NCBI GenBank assembly: GCA_016290175.1 | Contig: JAEETD010000007.1 | Coordinates: 1 to 64,000 of the forward strand | Length of the DNA stretch: 64,000 nucleotides | Direction of reading: 5' to 3' | Source: Prevotella sp. | GTDB taxonomy: Bacteria > Bacteroidota > Bacteroidia > Bacteroidales > Bacteroidaceae | In this document: piece after piece, positions 8,254 to 17,225 of the stretch | How the letters are laid out: every line of letters begins with the position of its first letter | How positions within the stretch are numbered: the first letter of the stretch is position 1 | Notes under the pieces: generated by a model | What the model was told of the DNA's origin: nothing | The model's database searches: none | Seen by the model: the letters and a program-made list of their open reading frames with translations, nothing else | Made by a program: the position numbers and the translations under genes

Positions 8254-8550
8254 TCAGCGTTTATCCTCGCCGTGCTTCCACGTCCACTGCCAGGTGGCCA
8301 TGCGCTCGAAGTCTGGGGAGAACTGGATGATGTTGCCGTCGCGTTCCGCCAGTCCGACGCTGATGGCCCACTCCAGATCCTTATCGTAGCCAGTGTAGTC
8401 GCCCCAGTGGACCTTCTGCATGCCCATCACGAAGTCGTCATAGAAACAGCGGCCCTTGCCGATGCTTTCGCGACAGGAAAGCAGGTAGTATAACCTGCCG
8501 CTTTTATCGGCCTTGTTTCAGAAGACTGGCACCATCATGCTGTAACCCAG
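8254..8550 (-). pseudogene. C-terminal remnant of an unidentified protein
   Basis: On the minus strand a coherent protein C-terminus can be read: LGYSMMVPVF, an in-frame TGA (8518-8520, probably once TGG), NKADKSGRLYYLLSCRES, then GDYTGYDKDLEWAISVGLAE, ending in ATWQWTWKHGEDKR and TGA at 8254-8256. There is no start codon, and the 5' side stops at the GC-rich repeat at 8551. It reads like a decayed enzyme C-terminus, perhaps a carbohydrate-active protein, but I cannot name the family. Confidence 0.5.
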
Positions 8551-8585
8551 CCGCGGCACTGCGGCAGCGCGGCGGCGCGGCATTA
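8551..8585. repeat. GC-rich dispersed repeat, third copy
   Basis: CCGCGGCACTGCGGCAGCGC followed by GGCGGCGCGGCATTA. It matches 139-172 (reverse) and 1-24. It marks the breakpoint of the remnant at 8254-8550. Confidence 0.6.
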
Positions 8586-8610
8586 GGTTTTTCATATTAA
8601 CATTAAGATT

Positions 8611-9123
8611 ATGCAAGAAGTAAGTATCAATGAAAAGATGAAACTCTCCGAGCACTTTACGCTCGGGGAGTTAACTAAGACAAGTTACATCACGGCTGAT
8701 GGGAATATCCCCAGTCATAAGGCCATTGAGAACTTGAAGAATATCTGTGAGAATTGGCTGGAGGATCTCAGGTATAGTTATAATACGTTGTATGGAGAAA
8801 GGATAGAAGGAGTAAGGAGGGAAGGAGATGAGGAGAATACCGACATTCCGATCATTATTTCTTCTGGATATCGTTCAGAGGAAGTGAACAGATTGTGTGG
8901 AGGTGCAAAAGGTTCGAATCATCTGACGGGTTGTGCGGTGGATATCAGATGCTATGGCCCTGAGCACATGATCAGGATGGCGGGGATATTGCTGGATATC
9001 GCAGACGGTACGAAGAAGGACTTCGATGAGCTGATTCTGGAGAAGCGGGGCACGACCTATTGGATTCACTTCGCGGTGAGGCCGAAGGAAAATCGGAGGA
9101 AGATACTCTTCGATTGCCGGTAA
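8611..9123 (+). CDS. M15-type peptidoglycan peptidase
   Basis: 170 residues (MQEVSINEKMKLSEHFTLGE; the Met at 8638 is an alternative start giving the usual family N-terminus). M15 enzymes are zinc D-Ala-D-Ala or L-Ala-D-Glu peptidases acting on cell-wall stem peptides. The family signature is present: SGYRSEEVN, HLTGCAVDI (zinc His and Asp) and WIHFAV (zinc His). An unusual charged loop (LYGERIEGVRREGDEENTD) is inserted before the SGYR motif. There is no signal peptide, as in phage-derived endolysin-like members often found in Bacteroidota. No phage genes adjoin it. Confidence 0.82.
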   Translation: MQEVSINEKMKLSEHFTLGELTKTSYITADGNIPSHKAIENLKNICENWLEDLRYSYNTLYGERIEGVRREGDEENTDIPIIISSGYRSEEVNRLCGGAKGSNHLTGCAVDIRCYGPEHMIRMAGILLDIADGTKKDFDELILEKRGTTYWIHFAVRPKENRRKILFDCR

Positions 9124-9127
9124 ATAT

Positions 9128-9141
9128 GACAGGTACCTGTC
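9128..9141. repeat. short GACAGGTACCTGTC palindrome
   Basis: Perfect 14-bp palindrome in the 31-bp gap between two convergent genes, followed by CC-TTGTCA. It resembles the arm of the dispersed palindromes and may be a decayed copy or part of a shared terminator. Confidence 0.4.
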
Positions 9142-9154
9142 CCTTGTCAGATAT

Positions 9155-9883
9155 TTATAGCGATTGCATGAGCTTCTTCCAGTTGTCGCTGAAGGCGGTC
9201 ATCGTGGGGAAGAGCAGATCGGCATTGGCATCTAAGAGCGTCTGTGCAGGCAGAGGGCCAGTATTAACGGCAATGGTAAATATCCTGGCTGCTGCACCAG
9301 CACGGATGCCCAATGGCGCATTCTCCACGACAAAAGCTTCGTAGGGCTGCAGATTGCCTGCTTTGCGAAGGCCTTTCAGATAGGGGTCTGGCTTGGGCTT
9401 GCCACGACGGACATCGTAGGCGGTAGTGATGTGAGTCTCGTCGACAAAAGCTCCGAAATCTTTGAGAATGCGCTTGATGAGCGGCTTCTGCCCGCTACCG
9501 GTGACGACACCGATCTGGATGCCGTCTTCCTGTATCTGACGCATTAATTCAAGGATACCAGGCATGACCGGGGCTTCGGGCAGTTCGTGGAAGATGCGAC
9601 TCTTCACATCATACATCTGCTGAGCCTCTGCCTCGTCGATCTCACGGCCCTGCTGACGCTTCACCATCTGACGGATGGTATCCACACCACGGGCACCCTC
9701 TGAGGCGTAGGCATCATCGGCTGTCATTTCGATACCGAACTGCGCCATCGACTGCTGCCAGGCAATAGCATGGTTGGGCATGGAGTCGTAGAGCACGCCA
9801 TCCATGTCGAAGAGCACGGCTTTGGGGCTCAGTGCCTCAAAGCCGTGTCTTTCCAGGTATTGCTTGATTGCCAGATGGTACAT
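9155..9883 (-). CDS. HAD-family phosphatase, phosphoglucomutase-like subfamily
   Basis: 242 residues. The HAD nucleophile motif is VLFDMDGVLYDS, with the first Asp as nucleophile and the second as acid/base. Motif II is VVTGSG, motif III has the Lys in RRGKPKPDPY, and motif IV is VVENAPLG, with Glu-Asn in place of the usual Glu-Asp. A helical cap spans about 45-110. The family hydrolyses small phosphosugars or acts as beta-phosphoglucomutase; the substrate cannot be told. The start overlaps the pgi stop by one base (TAATG), so it is translationally coupled to pgi, fitting a sugar-phosphate role. Confidence 0.85.
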   Translation of the reverse strand: MYHLAIKQYLERHGFEALSPKAVLFDMDGVLYDSMPNHAIAWQQSMAQFGIEMTADDAYASEGARGVDTIRQMVKRQQGREIDEAEAQQMYDVKSRIFHELPEAPVMPGILELMRQIQEDGIQIGVVTGSGQKPLIKRILKDFGAFVDETHITTAYDVRRGKPKPDPYLKGLRKAGNLQPYEAFVVENAPLGIRAGAAARIFTIAVNTGPLPAQTLLDANADLLFPTMTAFSDNWKKLMQSL

Positions 9884-11235
9884 TATTCCTTAGCCAGGCG
9901 CTCTTTGATGGCCTTGCTCTCTGCCTCGTAGCCGGGCTTGTCGAGCAGGGCGAACATGTTCTTCTTATAAGCCTCTACACCGGGCTGGTTGAACGGGTTC
10001 ACACCCAGCACATTACCGCTGATGCCGCAGCCGATTTCGAAGAAGTAGATGAGCTGTCCGAGATAGCGCTCGTTCAGACGAGGCATCGTGATGCGGATAT
10101 TTGGCACACCACCATCGACATGAGCCAGTTTGGTGCCGAGTTCTGCCATCTTGTTCACCTCGTCCACCCGCTTGCCAGCGAGGAAGTTCAGGCCATCGAG
10201 GTTCTCTTCATCGGACGGGAAGAGCAGCTTCTTCTCAGGCTCCTCAACACTGATCACCGTCTCGAAGATGGTACGCTCGCCATCCTGAATCCATTGTCCC
10301 ATGGAGTGCAGGTCGGTAGTGAAATCTACTGATGCGGGGAAGATACCCTTCTTGTCCTTACCCTCGCTCTCGCCGTAAAGCTGTTTCCACCACTCACTCA
10401 TGAAGTGGAGCTTGGGCTGGAAGTTGACCATGATCTCAATCTTCTTGCCGCTCTGGTAGAGACCGTTTCTTACTGCAGCATATTGTGCAGCGGGGTTCTC
10501 TGCAAAGGGCACATCAGGAGCACAAGCCTTCTCCATCTCCTGAGCACCGGCTACCAGATCCTTGATGCTGAAACCAGCACAGGCGATAGGCAGCAGTCCT
10601 ACCGGGGTGAGCACAGAGAAGCGGCCACCTACATTATCGGGGATGATGAAGCTCTTGTAACCCTCCTTGTCAGCACAAGTGCGGGCAGCACCCTTCTTGG
10701 CATCGGTAATGGCTACGATCACTTTCCTGGCCTCTTCCTTACCACGCTGGGCCTCGCATTGCTTCTTGAGCAGACGGAAGGTGAGGGCGGTCTCGGTGGT
10801 AGTACCACTCTTGGAGATGTTGATCACACCGAATTTCTTGTCCTTCAGATACTCGGTGAGCTCGAAGAGATAATCCTCACCGATATTATTGCCTGCGAAG
10901 AGGATCGTGGGATTCTTCTTGTCGTTTACCAGCCATGCAAACGAATTGCTCAGGGCCTCGATCACGGCGCGGGCGCCAAGATACGAACCTCCGATGCCGG
11001 CAACAACTACAGCCTCGCAGTTCTCGCGAAGTGTATTGGCACAGGCCTGCAGCTCGTCGAGGAATGCTGGTGTGATGCTGGAGGGCAGATGAAGCCATCC
11101 TAAGAAATCGTTACCTGGGCAAGTGCCCTCTTCCAGAGCCTTCTGGGCTGCTTTTACTTTCGGCCCGAAAGCCTCTACTGCGCCTGCCTCAAGGAAACAA
11201 GCGGCTTTGGTGATGTCAAGTTTAATGTTACTCAT
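9883..11235 (-). CDS. pgi: glucose-6-phosphate isomerase
   Basis: 450 residues, the usual length for the shorter bacterial and Bacteroidota enzymes. It interconverts glucose-6-phosphate and fructose-6-phosphate in the cytoplasm. Recognisable segments are [19 protein letters not shown] and [18 protein letters not shown] (sugar-phosphate binding), [34 protein letters not shown], and the C-terminal [20 protein letters not shown] with the catalytic Lys. It is co-oriented with gpsA upstream (3-bp gap) and the HAD gene downstream (1-bp overlap), forming a gpsA-pgi-HAD unit. Confidence 0.96.
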   Translation of the reverse strand: MSNIKLDITKAACFLEAGAVEAFGPKVKAAQKALEEGTCPGNDFLGWLHLPSSITPAFLDELQACANTLRENCEAVVVAGIGGSYLGARAVIEALSNSFAWLVNDKKNPTILFAGNNIGEDYLFELTEYLKDKKFGVINISKSGTTTETALTFRLLKKQCEAQRGKEEARKVIVAITDAKKGAARTCADKEGYKSFIIPDNVGGRFSVLTPVGLLPIACAGFSIKDLVAGAQEMEKACAPDVPFAENPAAQYAAVRNGLYQSGKKIEIMVNFQPKLHFMSEWWKQLYGESEGKDKKGIFPASVDFTTDLHSMGQWIQDGERTIFETVISVEEPEKKLLFPSDEENLDGLNFLAGKRVDEVNKMAELGTKLAHVDGGVPNIRITMPRLNERYLGQLIYFFEIGCGISGNVLGVNPFNQPGVEAYKKNMFALLDKPGYEAESKAIKERLAKE

Positions 11236-11238
11236 ATC

Positions 11239-12234
11239 TTATCTGAATGAATCTGTTAATAATTTTATCTCAATTTGCGGGGCAATACGCTCGTACAGGA
11301 TATTGTAGACGGCATCGAGGATAGGCATGTTCACATGCCAGTGACGGTTGATCTCCTTCATACACTTCGTACCGAAATATCCCTCGGCTATCATCTCCAT
11401 CTCTATCTGCGCACTTTTTACGCTGTATCCTTTTCCGATCATGGTTCCGAAGGTGCGGTTGCGTGAGAAATTGCTATAGCCGGTCACGAGCAGATCGCCC
11501 AGGTATACACTGTCGTAGGCATTCCGTTCGATGGGATAGACGGCTGTCAGGAAACGGTTCATCTCCTGCACGGCATTGGCCATCAGGACAGCCTGGAAAT
11601 TGTCGCCATATTTCAAACCGCTGCATATACCTGCGGCAATGGCATACACATTCTTCAGTACAGAGGAATACTCGATGCCGAGAACGTCGGACGATATCTT
11701 GGTCTTGATAAACTCGCTGGTGAGCACATCGGCAAACGCCTGTGCCTTCTCACGGTCGGCACAGCCAACGGTAAGGTAGGAGAGACGTTCCAAAGCCACC
11801 TCCTCAGCATGCGACGGACCACCCAGACAGGCGAGATTGTCGTAAGGCACATCAAATACCTGATGGAAATACTCCGAGCAGACGAGGTTCTCATCGGGAA
11901 CGATACCCTTGATGGCGGTGATGACAAACTTGTCGCGGAGACGGGTCTTCAATTTCTTGAGGTGTCCCTTCAGATAGGGCGATGGCGTCACGAACACCAG
12001 TGTGTCATACTGCTGTACGATATGGTTGATGTCGCTCTCGAAGTGGAGCTCATTGACGTCGAAATGGACACTGGTAAGATAGGCGGGATTATGGCCCATA
12101 CGGCGGAATTCCTCGATACGGTCGTCACGACGCATATACCAGCCAATGTGATGGGTATGTCCCACCACAATCTTGGCTATTGCCGTTGCCCACGAACCGC
12201 CACCGATGATTGCTATCTTACCACAGTCGAACAT
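11239..12234 (-). CDS. gpsA: NAD(P)-dependent glycerol-3-phosphate dehydrogenase
   Basis: 331 residues. It reduces dihydroxyacetone phosphate to sn-glycerol-3-phosphate for phospholipid synthesis. The N-terminal Rossmann motif is IAIIGGGSWATAIAKI (GxGxxA-type). Catalytic-domain hallmarks include ITAIKGI, LGGPSHAEEVA and the Lys region in GIEYSSVLKNVYAIAAGI. It lies directly before pgi, in a common unit, and after lysS with an 83-bp gap filled by a repeat. No promoter box was identified. Confidence 0.95.
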   Translation of the reverse strand: MFDCGKIAIIGGGSWATAIAKIVVGHTHHIGWYMRRDDRIEEFRRMGHNPAYLTSVHFDVNELHFESDINHIVQQYDTLVFVTPSPYLKGHLKKLKTRLRDKFVITAIKGIVPDENLVCSEYFHQVFDVPYDNLACLGGPSHAEEVALERLSYLTVGCADREKAQAFADVLTSEFIKTKISSDVLGIEYSSVLKNVYAIAAGICSGLKYGDNFQAVLMANAVQEMNRFLTAVYPIERNAYDSVYLGDLLVTGYSNFSRNRTFGTMIGKGYSVKSAQIEMEMIAEGYFGTKCMKEINRHWHVNMPILDAVYNILYERIAPQIEIKLLTDSFR

Positions 12235-12247
12235 ATCATTTTTATAT

Positions 12248-12313
12248 AACCACGAATTTCACTAATTTCACTAATTTTGCTTTGCACTGAATTAATTCGT
12301 GTAATTCGTGGTT
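12248..12313. repeat. CACGAATT-type inverted repeat
   Basis: AACCACGAATT (12248-12258) and AATTCGTGGTT (12303-12313) flank short units TTTCACTAA repeated twice and ATTAATTCGTGT. This style of repeat is familiar in Bacteroidales intergenic DNA. It sits between lysS and gpsA. Confidence 0.6.
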
Positions 12314-12317
12314 GAAA

Positions 12318-14048
12318 TCATTCATTACTCTTGTTAATCCATTGTTGGACTTCGTCGACAGAGGGCTTCTGGAGGTTGAGCTTGTACTTCTTGAAGATTT
12401 CGCCGATTTTCTGCTGAAGGCCCTGAGGCTTCTCGTCCTTGATGTTTGATATCAGGTTGAAACCAGCCTTGCGGAGTACCGGGACGATATCCTCGGGAAC
12501 GCCAATCTCTGCCCATTCGGCTACTGATGACTGGGGAATCTTCTTCTCGGGTTTCATCTGGGGGAAGAAGAGCACCTCCTGGATGAATGTCTTGCCTGTC
12601 ATCAGCATCACCAGGCGGTCGATGCCAATACCGATACCACTGGTGGGAGGCATACCATACTGCAATGCACGCAGGAAGTCCTGATCGATGATCATGGCCT
12701 CATCGTCGCCCTTGTCAGCCAGACGCATCTGTTCTACGAATCGTTCCTCCTGATCAATCGGATCATTGAGCTCAGAGTAGGCATTAGCCAACTCCTTACC
12801 ATTCACCATCAGCTCGAAACGTTCCGTCAAGCCGGGCTTAGAACGGTGCATCTTGGTGAGGGGTGACATCTCAACGGGATAATCGGTGATAAAGGTGGGC
12901 TGGATGAAGGTACCCTCACAGAACTCGCCGAAGAGTTCATCGATCAGCTTGCCCTTACCCATGGTCTCATCTACATCCATACCTTTGGACAGGCAGAAGG
13001 CACGAATTTCCTCTTCGGTCTTGCCGTTGCAGTCGAAACCAGTCTTCTCCTGAATAGCCTCGAGGATGGGCAGACGACGGTAAGGAGCCTTGAACGATAC
13101 GATACTCCCATCAATCTCGCGCTCAGGCTTGCCATTCACAGCGATACAGATGGTCTCGAGCAGTTTCTCGGTGAACGACATCATCCAGTTGTAGTCCTTA
13201 TACTGCACATAGAGCTCCATGCAGGTGAACTCTGGGTTGTGGTTGCGGTCCATACCCTCGTTGCGGAAGTTCTTGCCGATCTCGTAGACACCCTCGAAAC
13301 CACCCACGATGAGGCGCTTCAGGTAGAGCTCGGTAGCGATACGCATGTACATATCCTGATCGAGCGCATTGAAATGGGTGATGAACGGACGGGCCGAGGC
13401 ACCACCGGCAATCATCTGCAGGGTGGGGGTCTCTACTTCCGTATACCCGGCTTCATCCAGCACCTTGCGCAGTGTCCGGATGACGGTAGCCCTCTGCAGG
13501 AACGTGTCCTTGACACCCTCGTTAACCACCAGATCGACATAGCGCTGGCGATAACGCAGTTCGGGATCATCAAACTTATCGTAGGCCACACCATCCTTGT
13601 ATTTCACGATAGGCAGTGGCTTCAGGCTCTTCGACAGCAGCTTCAACTCAGCAGCATGCACAGAGATCTCACCGGTCTGGGTACGGAACACCTTACCCTT
13701 CACGCCGATAAAGTCGCCAATATCAAGCAGACGCTTGAATACATTGTTATATAAGTCCTTGTTTTCTCCTGGACAGATGTCATCGCGGGTGATATATACC
13801 TGGATGCGGCCCTTGGAGTCCTGAAGCTCGGCAAAAGAGGCCTTGCCCATCACACGACGGCTCATCATACGACCGGCGATGATGACTTCGCGGGGGGCTT
13901 CATCATCCTTGAAATTCTCCTTGATTTCTGTGCTGAATGCATTCGTAGGATATTCAGCTGCGGGATATGGGTCAATACCCATATTGCGTAATTCCTGCAG
14001 ACTCTCTCGTCTGCCGATTTCCTGTTCGCTTAATTCTAAAACGTTCAT
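12318..14048 (-). CDS. lysS: lysyl-tRNA synthetase, class II
   Basis: 576 residues from MNVLELSEQEIGRRESLQEL (ATG at 14048). An in-frame upstream ATG would overlap the promoter, so it was not used. The enzyme charges tRNA-Lys. The N-terminal OB-fold anticodon domain (about 55-155) contains VIIAGRMMSRRVMGKASFAE. The class II catalytic domain shows motif 1 near the segment DTFLQRATVIRTLRKVLDEAG, motif 2 as FRNEGMDRNHNPEFTCMELY and motif 3 as GIGIGIDRLVMLMTG. The C-terminal extension of about 70 residues (PEKKIPQSSVAEWAEIGVPE onward) is as in other Bacteroidota LysRS. Confidence 0.96.
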   Translation of the reverse strand: MNVLELSEQEIGRRESLQELRNMGIDPYPAAEYPTNAFSTEIKENFKDDEAPREVIIAGRMMSRRVMGKASFAELQDSKGRIQVYITRDDICPGENKDLYNNVFKRLLDIGDFIGVKGKVFRTQTGEISVHAAELKLLSKSLKPLPIVKYKDGVAYDKFDDPELRYRQRYVDLVVNEGVKDTFLQRATVIRTLRKVLDEAGYTEVETPTLQMIAGGASARPFITHFNALDQDMYMRIATELYLKRLIVGGFEGVYEIGKNFRNEGMDRNHNPEFTCMELYVQYKDYNWMMSFTEKLLETICIAVNGKPEREIDGSIVSFKAPYRRLPILEAIQEKTGFDCNGKTEEEIRAFCLSKGMDVDETMGKGKLIDELFGEFCEGTFIQPTFITDYPVEMSPLTKMHRSKPGLTERFELMVNGKELANAYSELNDPIDQEERFVEQMRLADKGDDEAMIIDQDFLRALQYGMPPTSGIGIGIDRLVMLMTGKTFIQEVLFFPQMKPEKKIPQSSVAEWAEIGVPEDIVPVLRKAGFNLISNIKDEKPQGLQQKIGEIFKKYKLNLQKPSVDEVQQWINKSNE

Positions 14049-14080
14049 CTTTTTCAAAACAATAATTGCAATTATGGGTG

Positions 14081-14111
14081 CAAAGTTACTAAAATATCTC
14101 GGAAAATGCAA
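14081..14111 (-). promoter_or_regulatory. lysS promoter
   Basis: Read on the minus strand: TTG (14111-14109), a 20-bp gap and TAACTTTG (14088-14081). It supports the lysS start at 14048. Confidence 0.7.
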
Positions 14112-14149
14112 GATTTCGGTACATATTTGCAAAAAAAGTTGGGAAAGAT

Positions 14150-14180
14150 TTGGTTGTTTATCAAATTGTTTCTATTTTTG
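14150..14180 (+). promoter_or_regulatory. promoter of the ROK operon
   Basis: TTG (14150-14152), a 20-bp gap and TATTTTTG (14173-14180), 25 bp before the first ROK start codon. It is divergent from the lysS promoter. Confidence 0.7.
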
Positions 14181-14205
14181 TAGCAGAATAACTAAAGAAG
14201 TAGCT

Positions 14206-15189
14206 ATGGATGAGAAAAAGGTTAAGAAAAGAGTTATTGGTGTAGACATCAGTCTTGATGCTACAGCGTATGCTATAGTAGATGTCAGAGGAAACATCCT
14301 GGTCAAGGATAGCTTCCCTACGGAGGATTACCCTGAGATAGGTGCTTTTGTGGCGAAACTGAGCGATGGCATCATCCAGATGATCGAAGCTAATGGTGGT
14401 TTTGAGACAATCCGTTCGGTGGGTATCAGCGCGCCGAGTGCAAATTATAAGTCGGGTAGTATCGTTAACTCTCCCAATTTCCCGTGGAAGGGTGTTGTCC
14501 CCTTGTCAGCATTGCTACGCGACAGATTGGGCCTGGCTGTGGCTGTTGCCAACAACTCGCATGTGGTGGCGCTCGGTGAGCATGCTTTCGGATGTGCCCA
14601 TGGTATGCGCGATTTCATCGTCATCACTATCGGATCGGGATTAGGCAGTTGCATATTTACCGAAGGCAGTGTGAAACTGGGCTCTGACGGTTATGCTGGT
14701 GAGATAGGACATACCTGCATCCATCACGACGGTCGTCTGTGTGGCTGCGGTAATAGGGGTTGTCTGGAGGCCTATACGGCTACGAAGGGTATCATCCGTA
14801 CGGCCCGTGAGATCATGACGGAGTCGGGAGAACCATCGAAGATGCGCCGTGTGCCGAAACTGACTCCGAGAGTGATTGCAGAACTGTGTAACGAGGGGGA
14901 TGCAATGGCTATTGAGACCTTCCGCAGGACGGGTGAAGCCCTGGGACTCGGACTTGCCAACTATGCCTCTGTCATCGATCCTGAGGCCATTGTCTTCACG
15001 GGTGGTATTGCCAGAGCCGGTAAGTGGCTGATGGAGCCTGCCCAGAAAGCCTTCGAAGAACATGTGTTCCGTAACATCAAGGGTAAGGTGAAGTTCCTTG
15101 CCTCCGAACTGGAGGAAGGTGAACGTAACATCCTTGGTGCGAGCGTACTGGCCTGGGAGGTGAAGGAATATTCCCTGTTTGTAGAATAA
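14206..15189 (+). CDS. ROK-family protein, paralogue 1, lacking the catalytic Asp
   Basis: 327 residues from the ATG at 14206; the longer frame upstream overlaps the promoter. ROK proteins are sugar kinases or repressors. The zinc-binding signature is intact (GHTCIHHDGRLCGCGNRGCL), and the C-terminal half aligns with the next two genes. Two key sites differ. The N-terminal phosphate motif, usually DIGGT, reads VDISLDATAYAIVD. The catalytic Asp of the N-D-A motif is Asn (VANNSH, N117), whereas paralogues 2 and 3 keep Asp. It is therefore probably inactive as a kinase and perhaps regulatory or a partner subunit. First of three tandem genes; the next starts 14 bp downstream. Confidence 0.8.
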   Translation: MDEKKVKKRVIGVDISLDATAYAIVDVRGNILVKDSFPTEDYPEIGAFVAKLSDGIIQMIEANGGFETIRSVGISAPSANYKSGSIVNSPNFPWKGVVPLSALLRDRLGLAVAVANNSHVVALGEHAFGCAHGMRDFIVITIGSGLGSCIFTEGSVKLGSDGYAGEIGHTCIHHDGRLCGCGNRGCLEAYTATKGIIRTAREIMTESGEPSKMRRVPKLTPRVIAELCNEGDAMAIETFRRTGEALGLGLANYASVIDPEAIVFTGGIARAGKWLMEPAQKAFEEHVFRNIKGKVKFLASELEEGERNILGASVLAWEVKEYSLFVE

Positions 15190-15203
15190 TAACGGAAAAC
15201 AAT

Positions 15204-16187
15204 ATGGATACAGTTGATCAAATCAAAACCCGAGTTGTTGGTGTCGATATTCGTGAAGTAAGAACCACCTATGCCCTGGTGGATATCCGTGGCGAGATTA
15301 TCGCGATGGACTATTTTATGACGATGGATTATCCTGACGTATCTGACTATGTCAGTGCCCTGAGCGAGAAAATCATTATGCTCGTTGAGGAGAATGGCGG
15401 CTATGACAAGGTACGTTCCGTGGGCTTGAGTGCACCGAGTGCCAATTTCATGACAGGTTGTATCGAGAATGCTGCCAATATGCCGTGGAAGGGCGTCGTG
15501 CCTCTGGCAGCAATGCTGCGTGACCGTCTCGGACTGGCAGTGGCACTGGCAAACGATGCCCACGTCACCGCACTTGGCGAGAAAGCCTTCGGTAGTGCTC
15601 ACGGCCTGAAGGACTTTGTGGTGGTGTCCATCAGCCATGGCGGTCTCGGCAGTTGTATCTTCATGGACGGAAAGCCTCACCTGGGTGTGAACGGTTTTGC
15701 AGGAGAGGTGGGACACTCCTGTGTGCAAGTCGGTGGCCGCGAATGTGGCTGCGGACGTAAAGGTTGTCTGGAGACCTATTGTTCTGACAAGGGGCTTGTA
15801 AGGACGGTAGAAGAACTACTGGCAGAGGGAATGCCCTCGGCCTTGAGCGGACTGAAGAGCATCAGTGTCCAGACGGTTACCTATTATTGTGATCAGGGAG
15901 ATCAGGTGGCTATCGAAGCAATGAGCCGTTTGGGATTCATGCTCGGACTGGGTCTGGCCAACTATGCCTCAATCCTGAATCCTGAGGCCATCATCCTGAC
16001 AGGTGATATGATGCAGGCAGGCAAATGGCTGCTGAGACCAATGCGGAAGTCGTTTGACGAACATGTGTTCCACAATATCCAGGGTGAGACGCGCCTGTTG
16101 GTTTCCATCCTGAAGGAAGGAGAACGTGACGTACTCGGCGCCAGTGCTTTGGCTTGGGATGTGAAAGAGTATTCATTATTTAAATAA
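15204..16187 (+). CDS. ROK-family protein, paralogue 2
   Basis: 327 residues. Same architecture as its neighbours: a divergent N-terminal phosphate motif (VDIREVRTTYALVD in place of DIGGT), a retained catalytic Asp in LANDAH (D118) and the zinc motif GHSCVQVGGRECGCGRKGCL. The glycine-rich ATP region reads VSISHGGLGSCIF. The family phosphorylates sugars such as glucose, N-acetylmannosamine or fructose; the substrate is not predictable. It has no N-terminal helix-turn-helix, so it is not a classical NagC/XylR repressor. It sits 14 bp after paralogue 1 and 7 bp before paralogue 3, in one transcript. Confidence 0.8.
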   Translation: MDTVDQIKTRVVGVDIREVRTTYALVDIRGEIIAMDYFMTMDYPDVSDYVSALSEKIIMLVEENGGYDKVRSVGLSAPSANFMTGCIENAANMPWKGVVPLAAMLRDRLGLAVALANDAHVTALGEKAFGSAHGLKDFVVVSISHGGLGSCIFMDGKPHLGVNGFAGEVGHSCVQVGGRECGCGRKGCLETYCSDKGLVRTVEELLAEGMPSALSGLKSISVQTVTYYCDQGDQVAIEAMSRLGFMLGLGLANYASILNPEAIILTGDMMQAGKWLLRPMRKSFDEHVFHNIQGETRLLVSILKEGERDVLGASALAWDVKEYSLFK

Positions 16188-16194
16188 TATAAGA

Positions 16195-17175
16195 ATGGAG
16201 GAGAATAATATTAAAACGAAAGTTGTCGGTGTGGATATCAGCATCGAGAGTACTACCTATGCAATGGTAGATGTCAGAGGCAATATACTTGCTGAAGACG
16301 GTTTCCCGACGGAAGATTATCCTGATGTGAATAACTTTGTGACGGCACTGAGTGAGAAAATCGTGACGATGGTTGAGCAGAACGGTGGTTACGAGACCAT
16401 CCGTTCCATCGGTGTCAGCTGCCCCAGTGCCAGCACGGTTTCCGGATGTATTGAGAATGCTGCCAACCTGCCGTGGAAAGGCATCGTGCCATTGTCTGCG
16501 ATGCTGCGCGACCGTATCGGACTGGCTGTAGGTCTCTCCAACGATGCGCATATCTCCGCCTTGGGAGAGTTTACTTTCGGCAGTGCCCACGGTATGAAGA
16601 ACTTTATCATCGTCAGCCTGGGTGTCGGCATCGGCAGTTGCTTCTTCTCTGATGGTCAGGAGCATCGTGGCCATGGAGGCTATGCAGGGGAGTTCGGACA
16701 CACATGCGTCTATCCGGATGGCCGTTTGTGCGGTTGTGGCAACAGGGGGTGTCTGGAAGCTTATGTAGGCGCCAAGGGCATTGTCCGTACGGCCAGGGAA
16801 CTGATGGAGGACAGCAAGGAACCTTCATTGATGCGCGATCTGGAAAAGCTGTCGCCTCGCACTATCAAGGAGTGCTGTGACAAGGGCGATGCCATGGCCA
16901 TCGAAGTCTATCGTCGTACAGGTCGTATCCTGGGTCAGGGACTTGCCACCTATGCCTCGCTGATTGATCCGGAGGCAATCATCTTCACTGGCGGTATCTC
17001 CCATGCAGGTCATTGGCTGCTGGATTCTGCTGAGGAAGAACTAGAGAAACTGGTGTTCGGTAACCTGAAGAATAAGGTCAGACTTCTTGTCTCGAAACTC
17101 GACGACCGTGAGCGTGATGTACTGGGTGCCAGTGCTCTGGCTTGGAGTGTACCTGAGTATTCGCTATTTAAGTGA
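16195..17175 (+). CDS. ROK-family protein, paralogue 3
   Basis: 326 residues. The phosphate motif is VDISIESTTYAMVD, again without GGT. The catalytic Asp is present in LSNDAH (D117), the glycine-rich segment is SLGVGIGSCFFSDG, and the zinc motif is GHTCVYPDGRLCGCGNRGCL. It is closest in sequence to paralogue 1, suggesting serial duplication. The stop at 17173-17175 is followed by a short GTGAATAGT-type repeat before the menaquinone operon, which is in the same orientation. Confidence 0.8.
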   Translation: MEENNIKTKVVGVDISIESTTYAMVDVRGNILAEDGFPTEDYPDVNNFVTALSEKIVTMVEQNGGYETIRSIGVSCPSASTVSGCIENAANLPWKGIVPLSAMLRDRIGLAVGLSNDAHISALGEFTFGSAHGMKNFIIVSLGVGIGSCFFSDGQEHRGHGGYAGEFGHTCVYPDGRLCGCGNRGCLEAYVGAKGIVRTARELMEDSKEPSLMRDLEKLSPRTIKECCDKGDAMAIEVYRRTGRILGQGLATYASLIDPEAIIFTGGISHAGHWLLDSAEEELEKLVFGNLKNKVRLLVSKLDDRERDVLGASALAWSVPEYSLFK

Positions 17176-17225
17176 ATAGTTCTTTGACGAGCAAAGCGGC
17201 AAAGCCGATCAAATAGTGAATAGTT

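Noticed and set aside
8248..8493. Plus-strand open frame of 81 codons
   Set aside because: It is the reverse of a coherent minus-strand protein remnant and has no recognisable content.
14049..14132. 28-codon N-terminal extension of lysS
   Set aside because: It covers the TAACTTTG promoter box; the start at 14048 gives the usual LysRS N-terminus.
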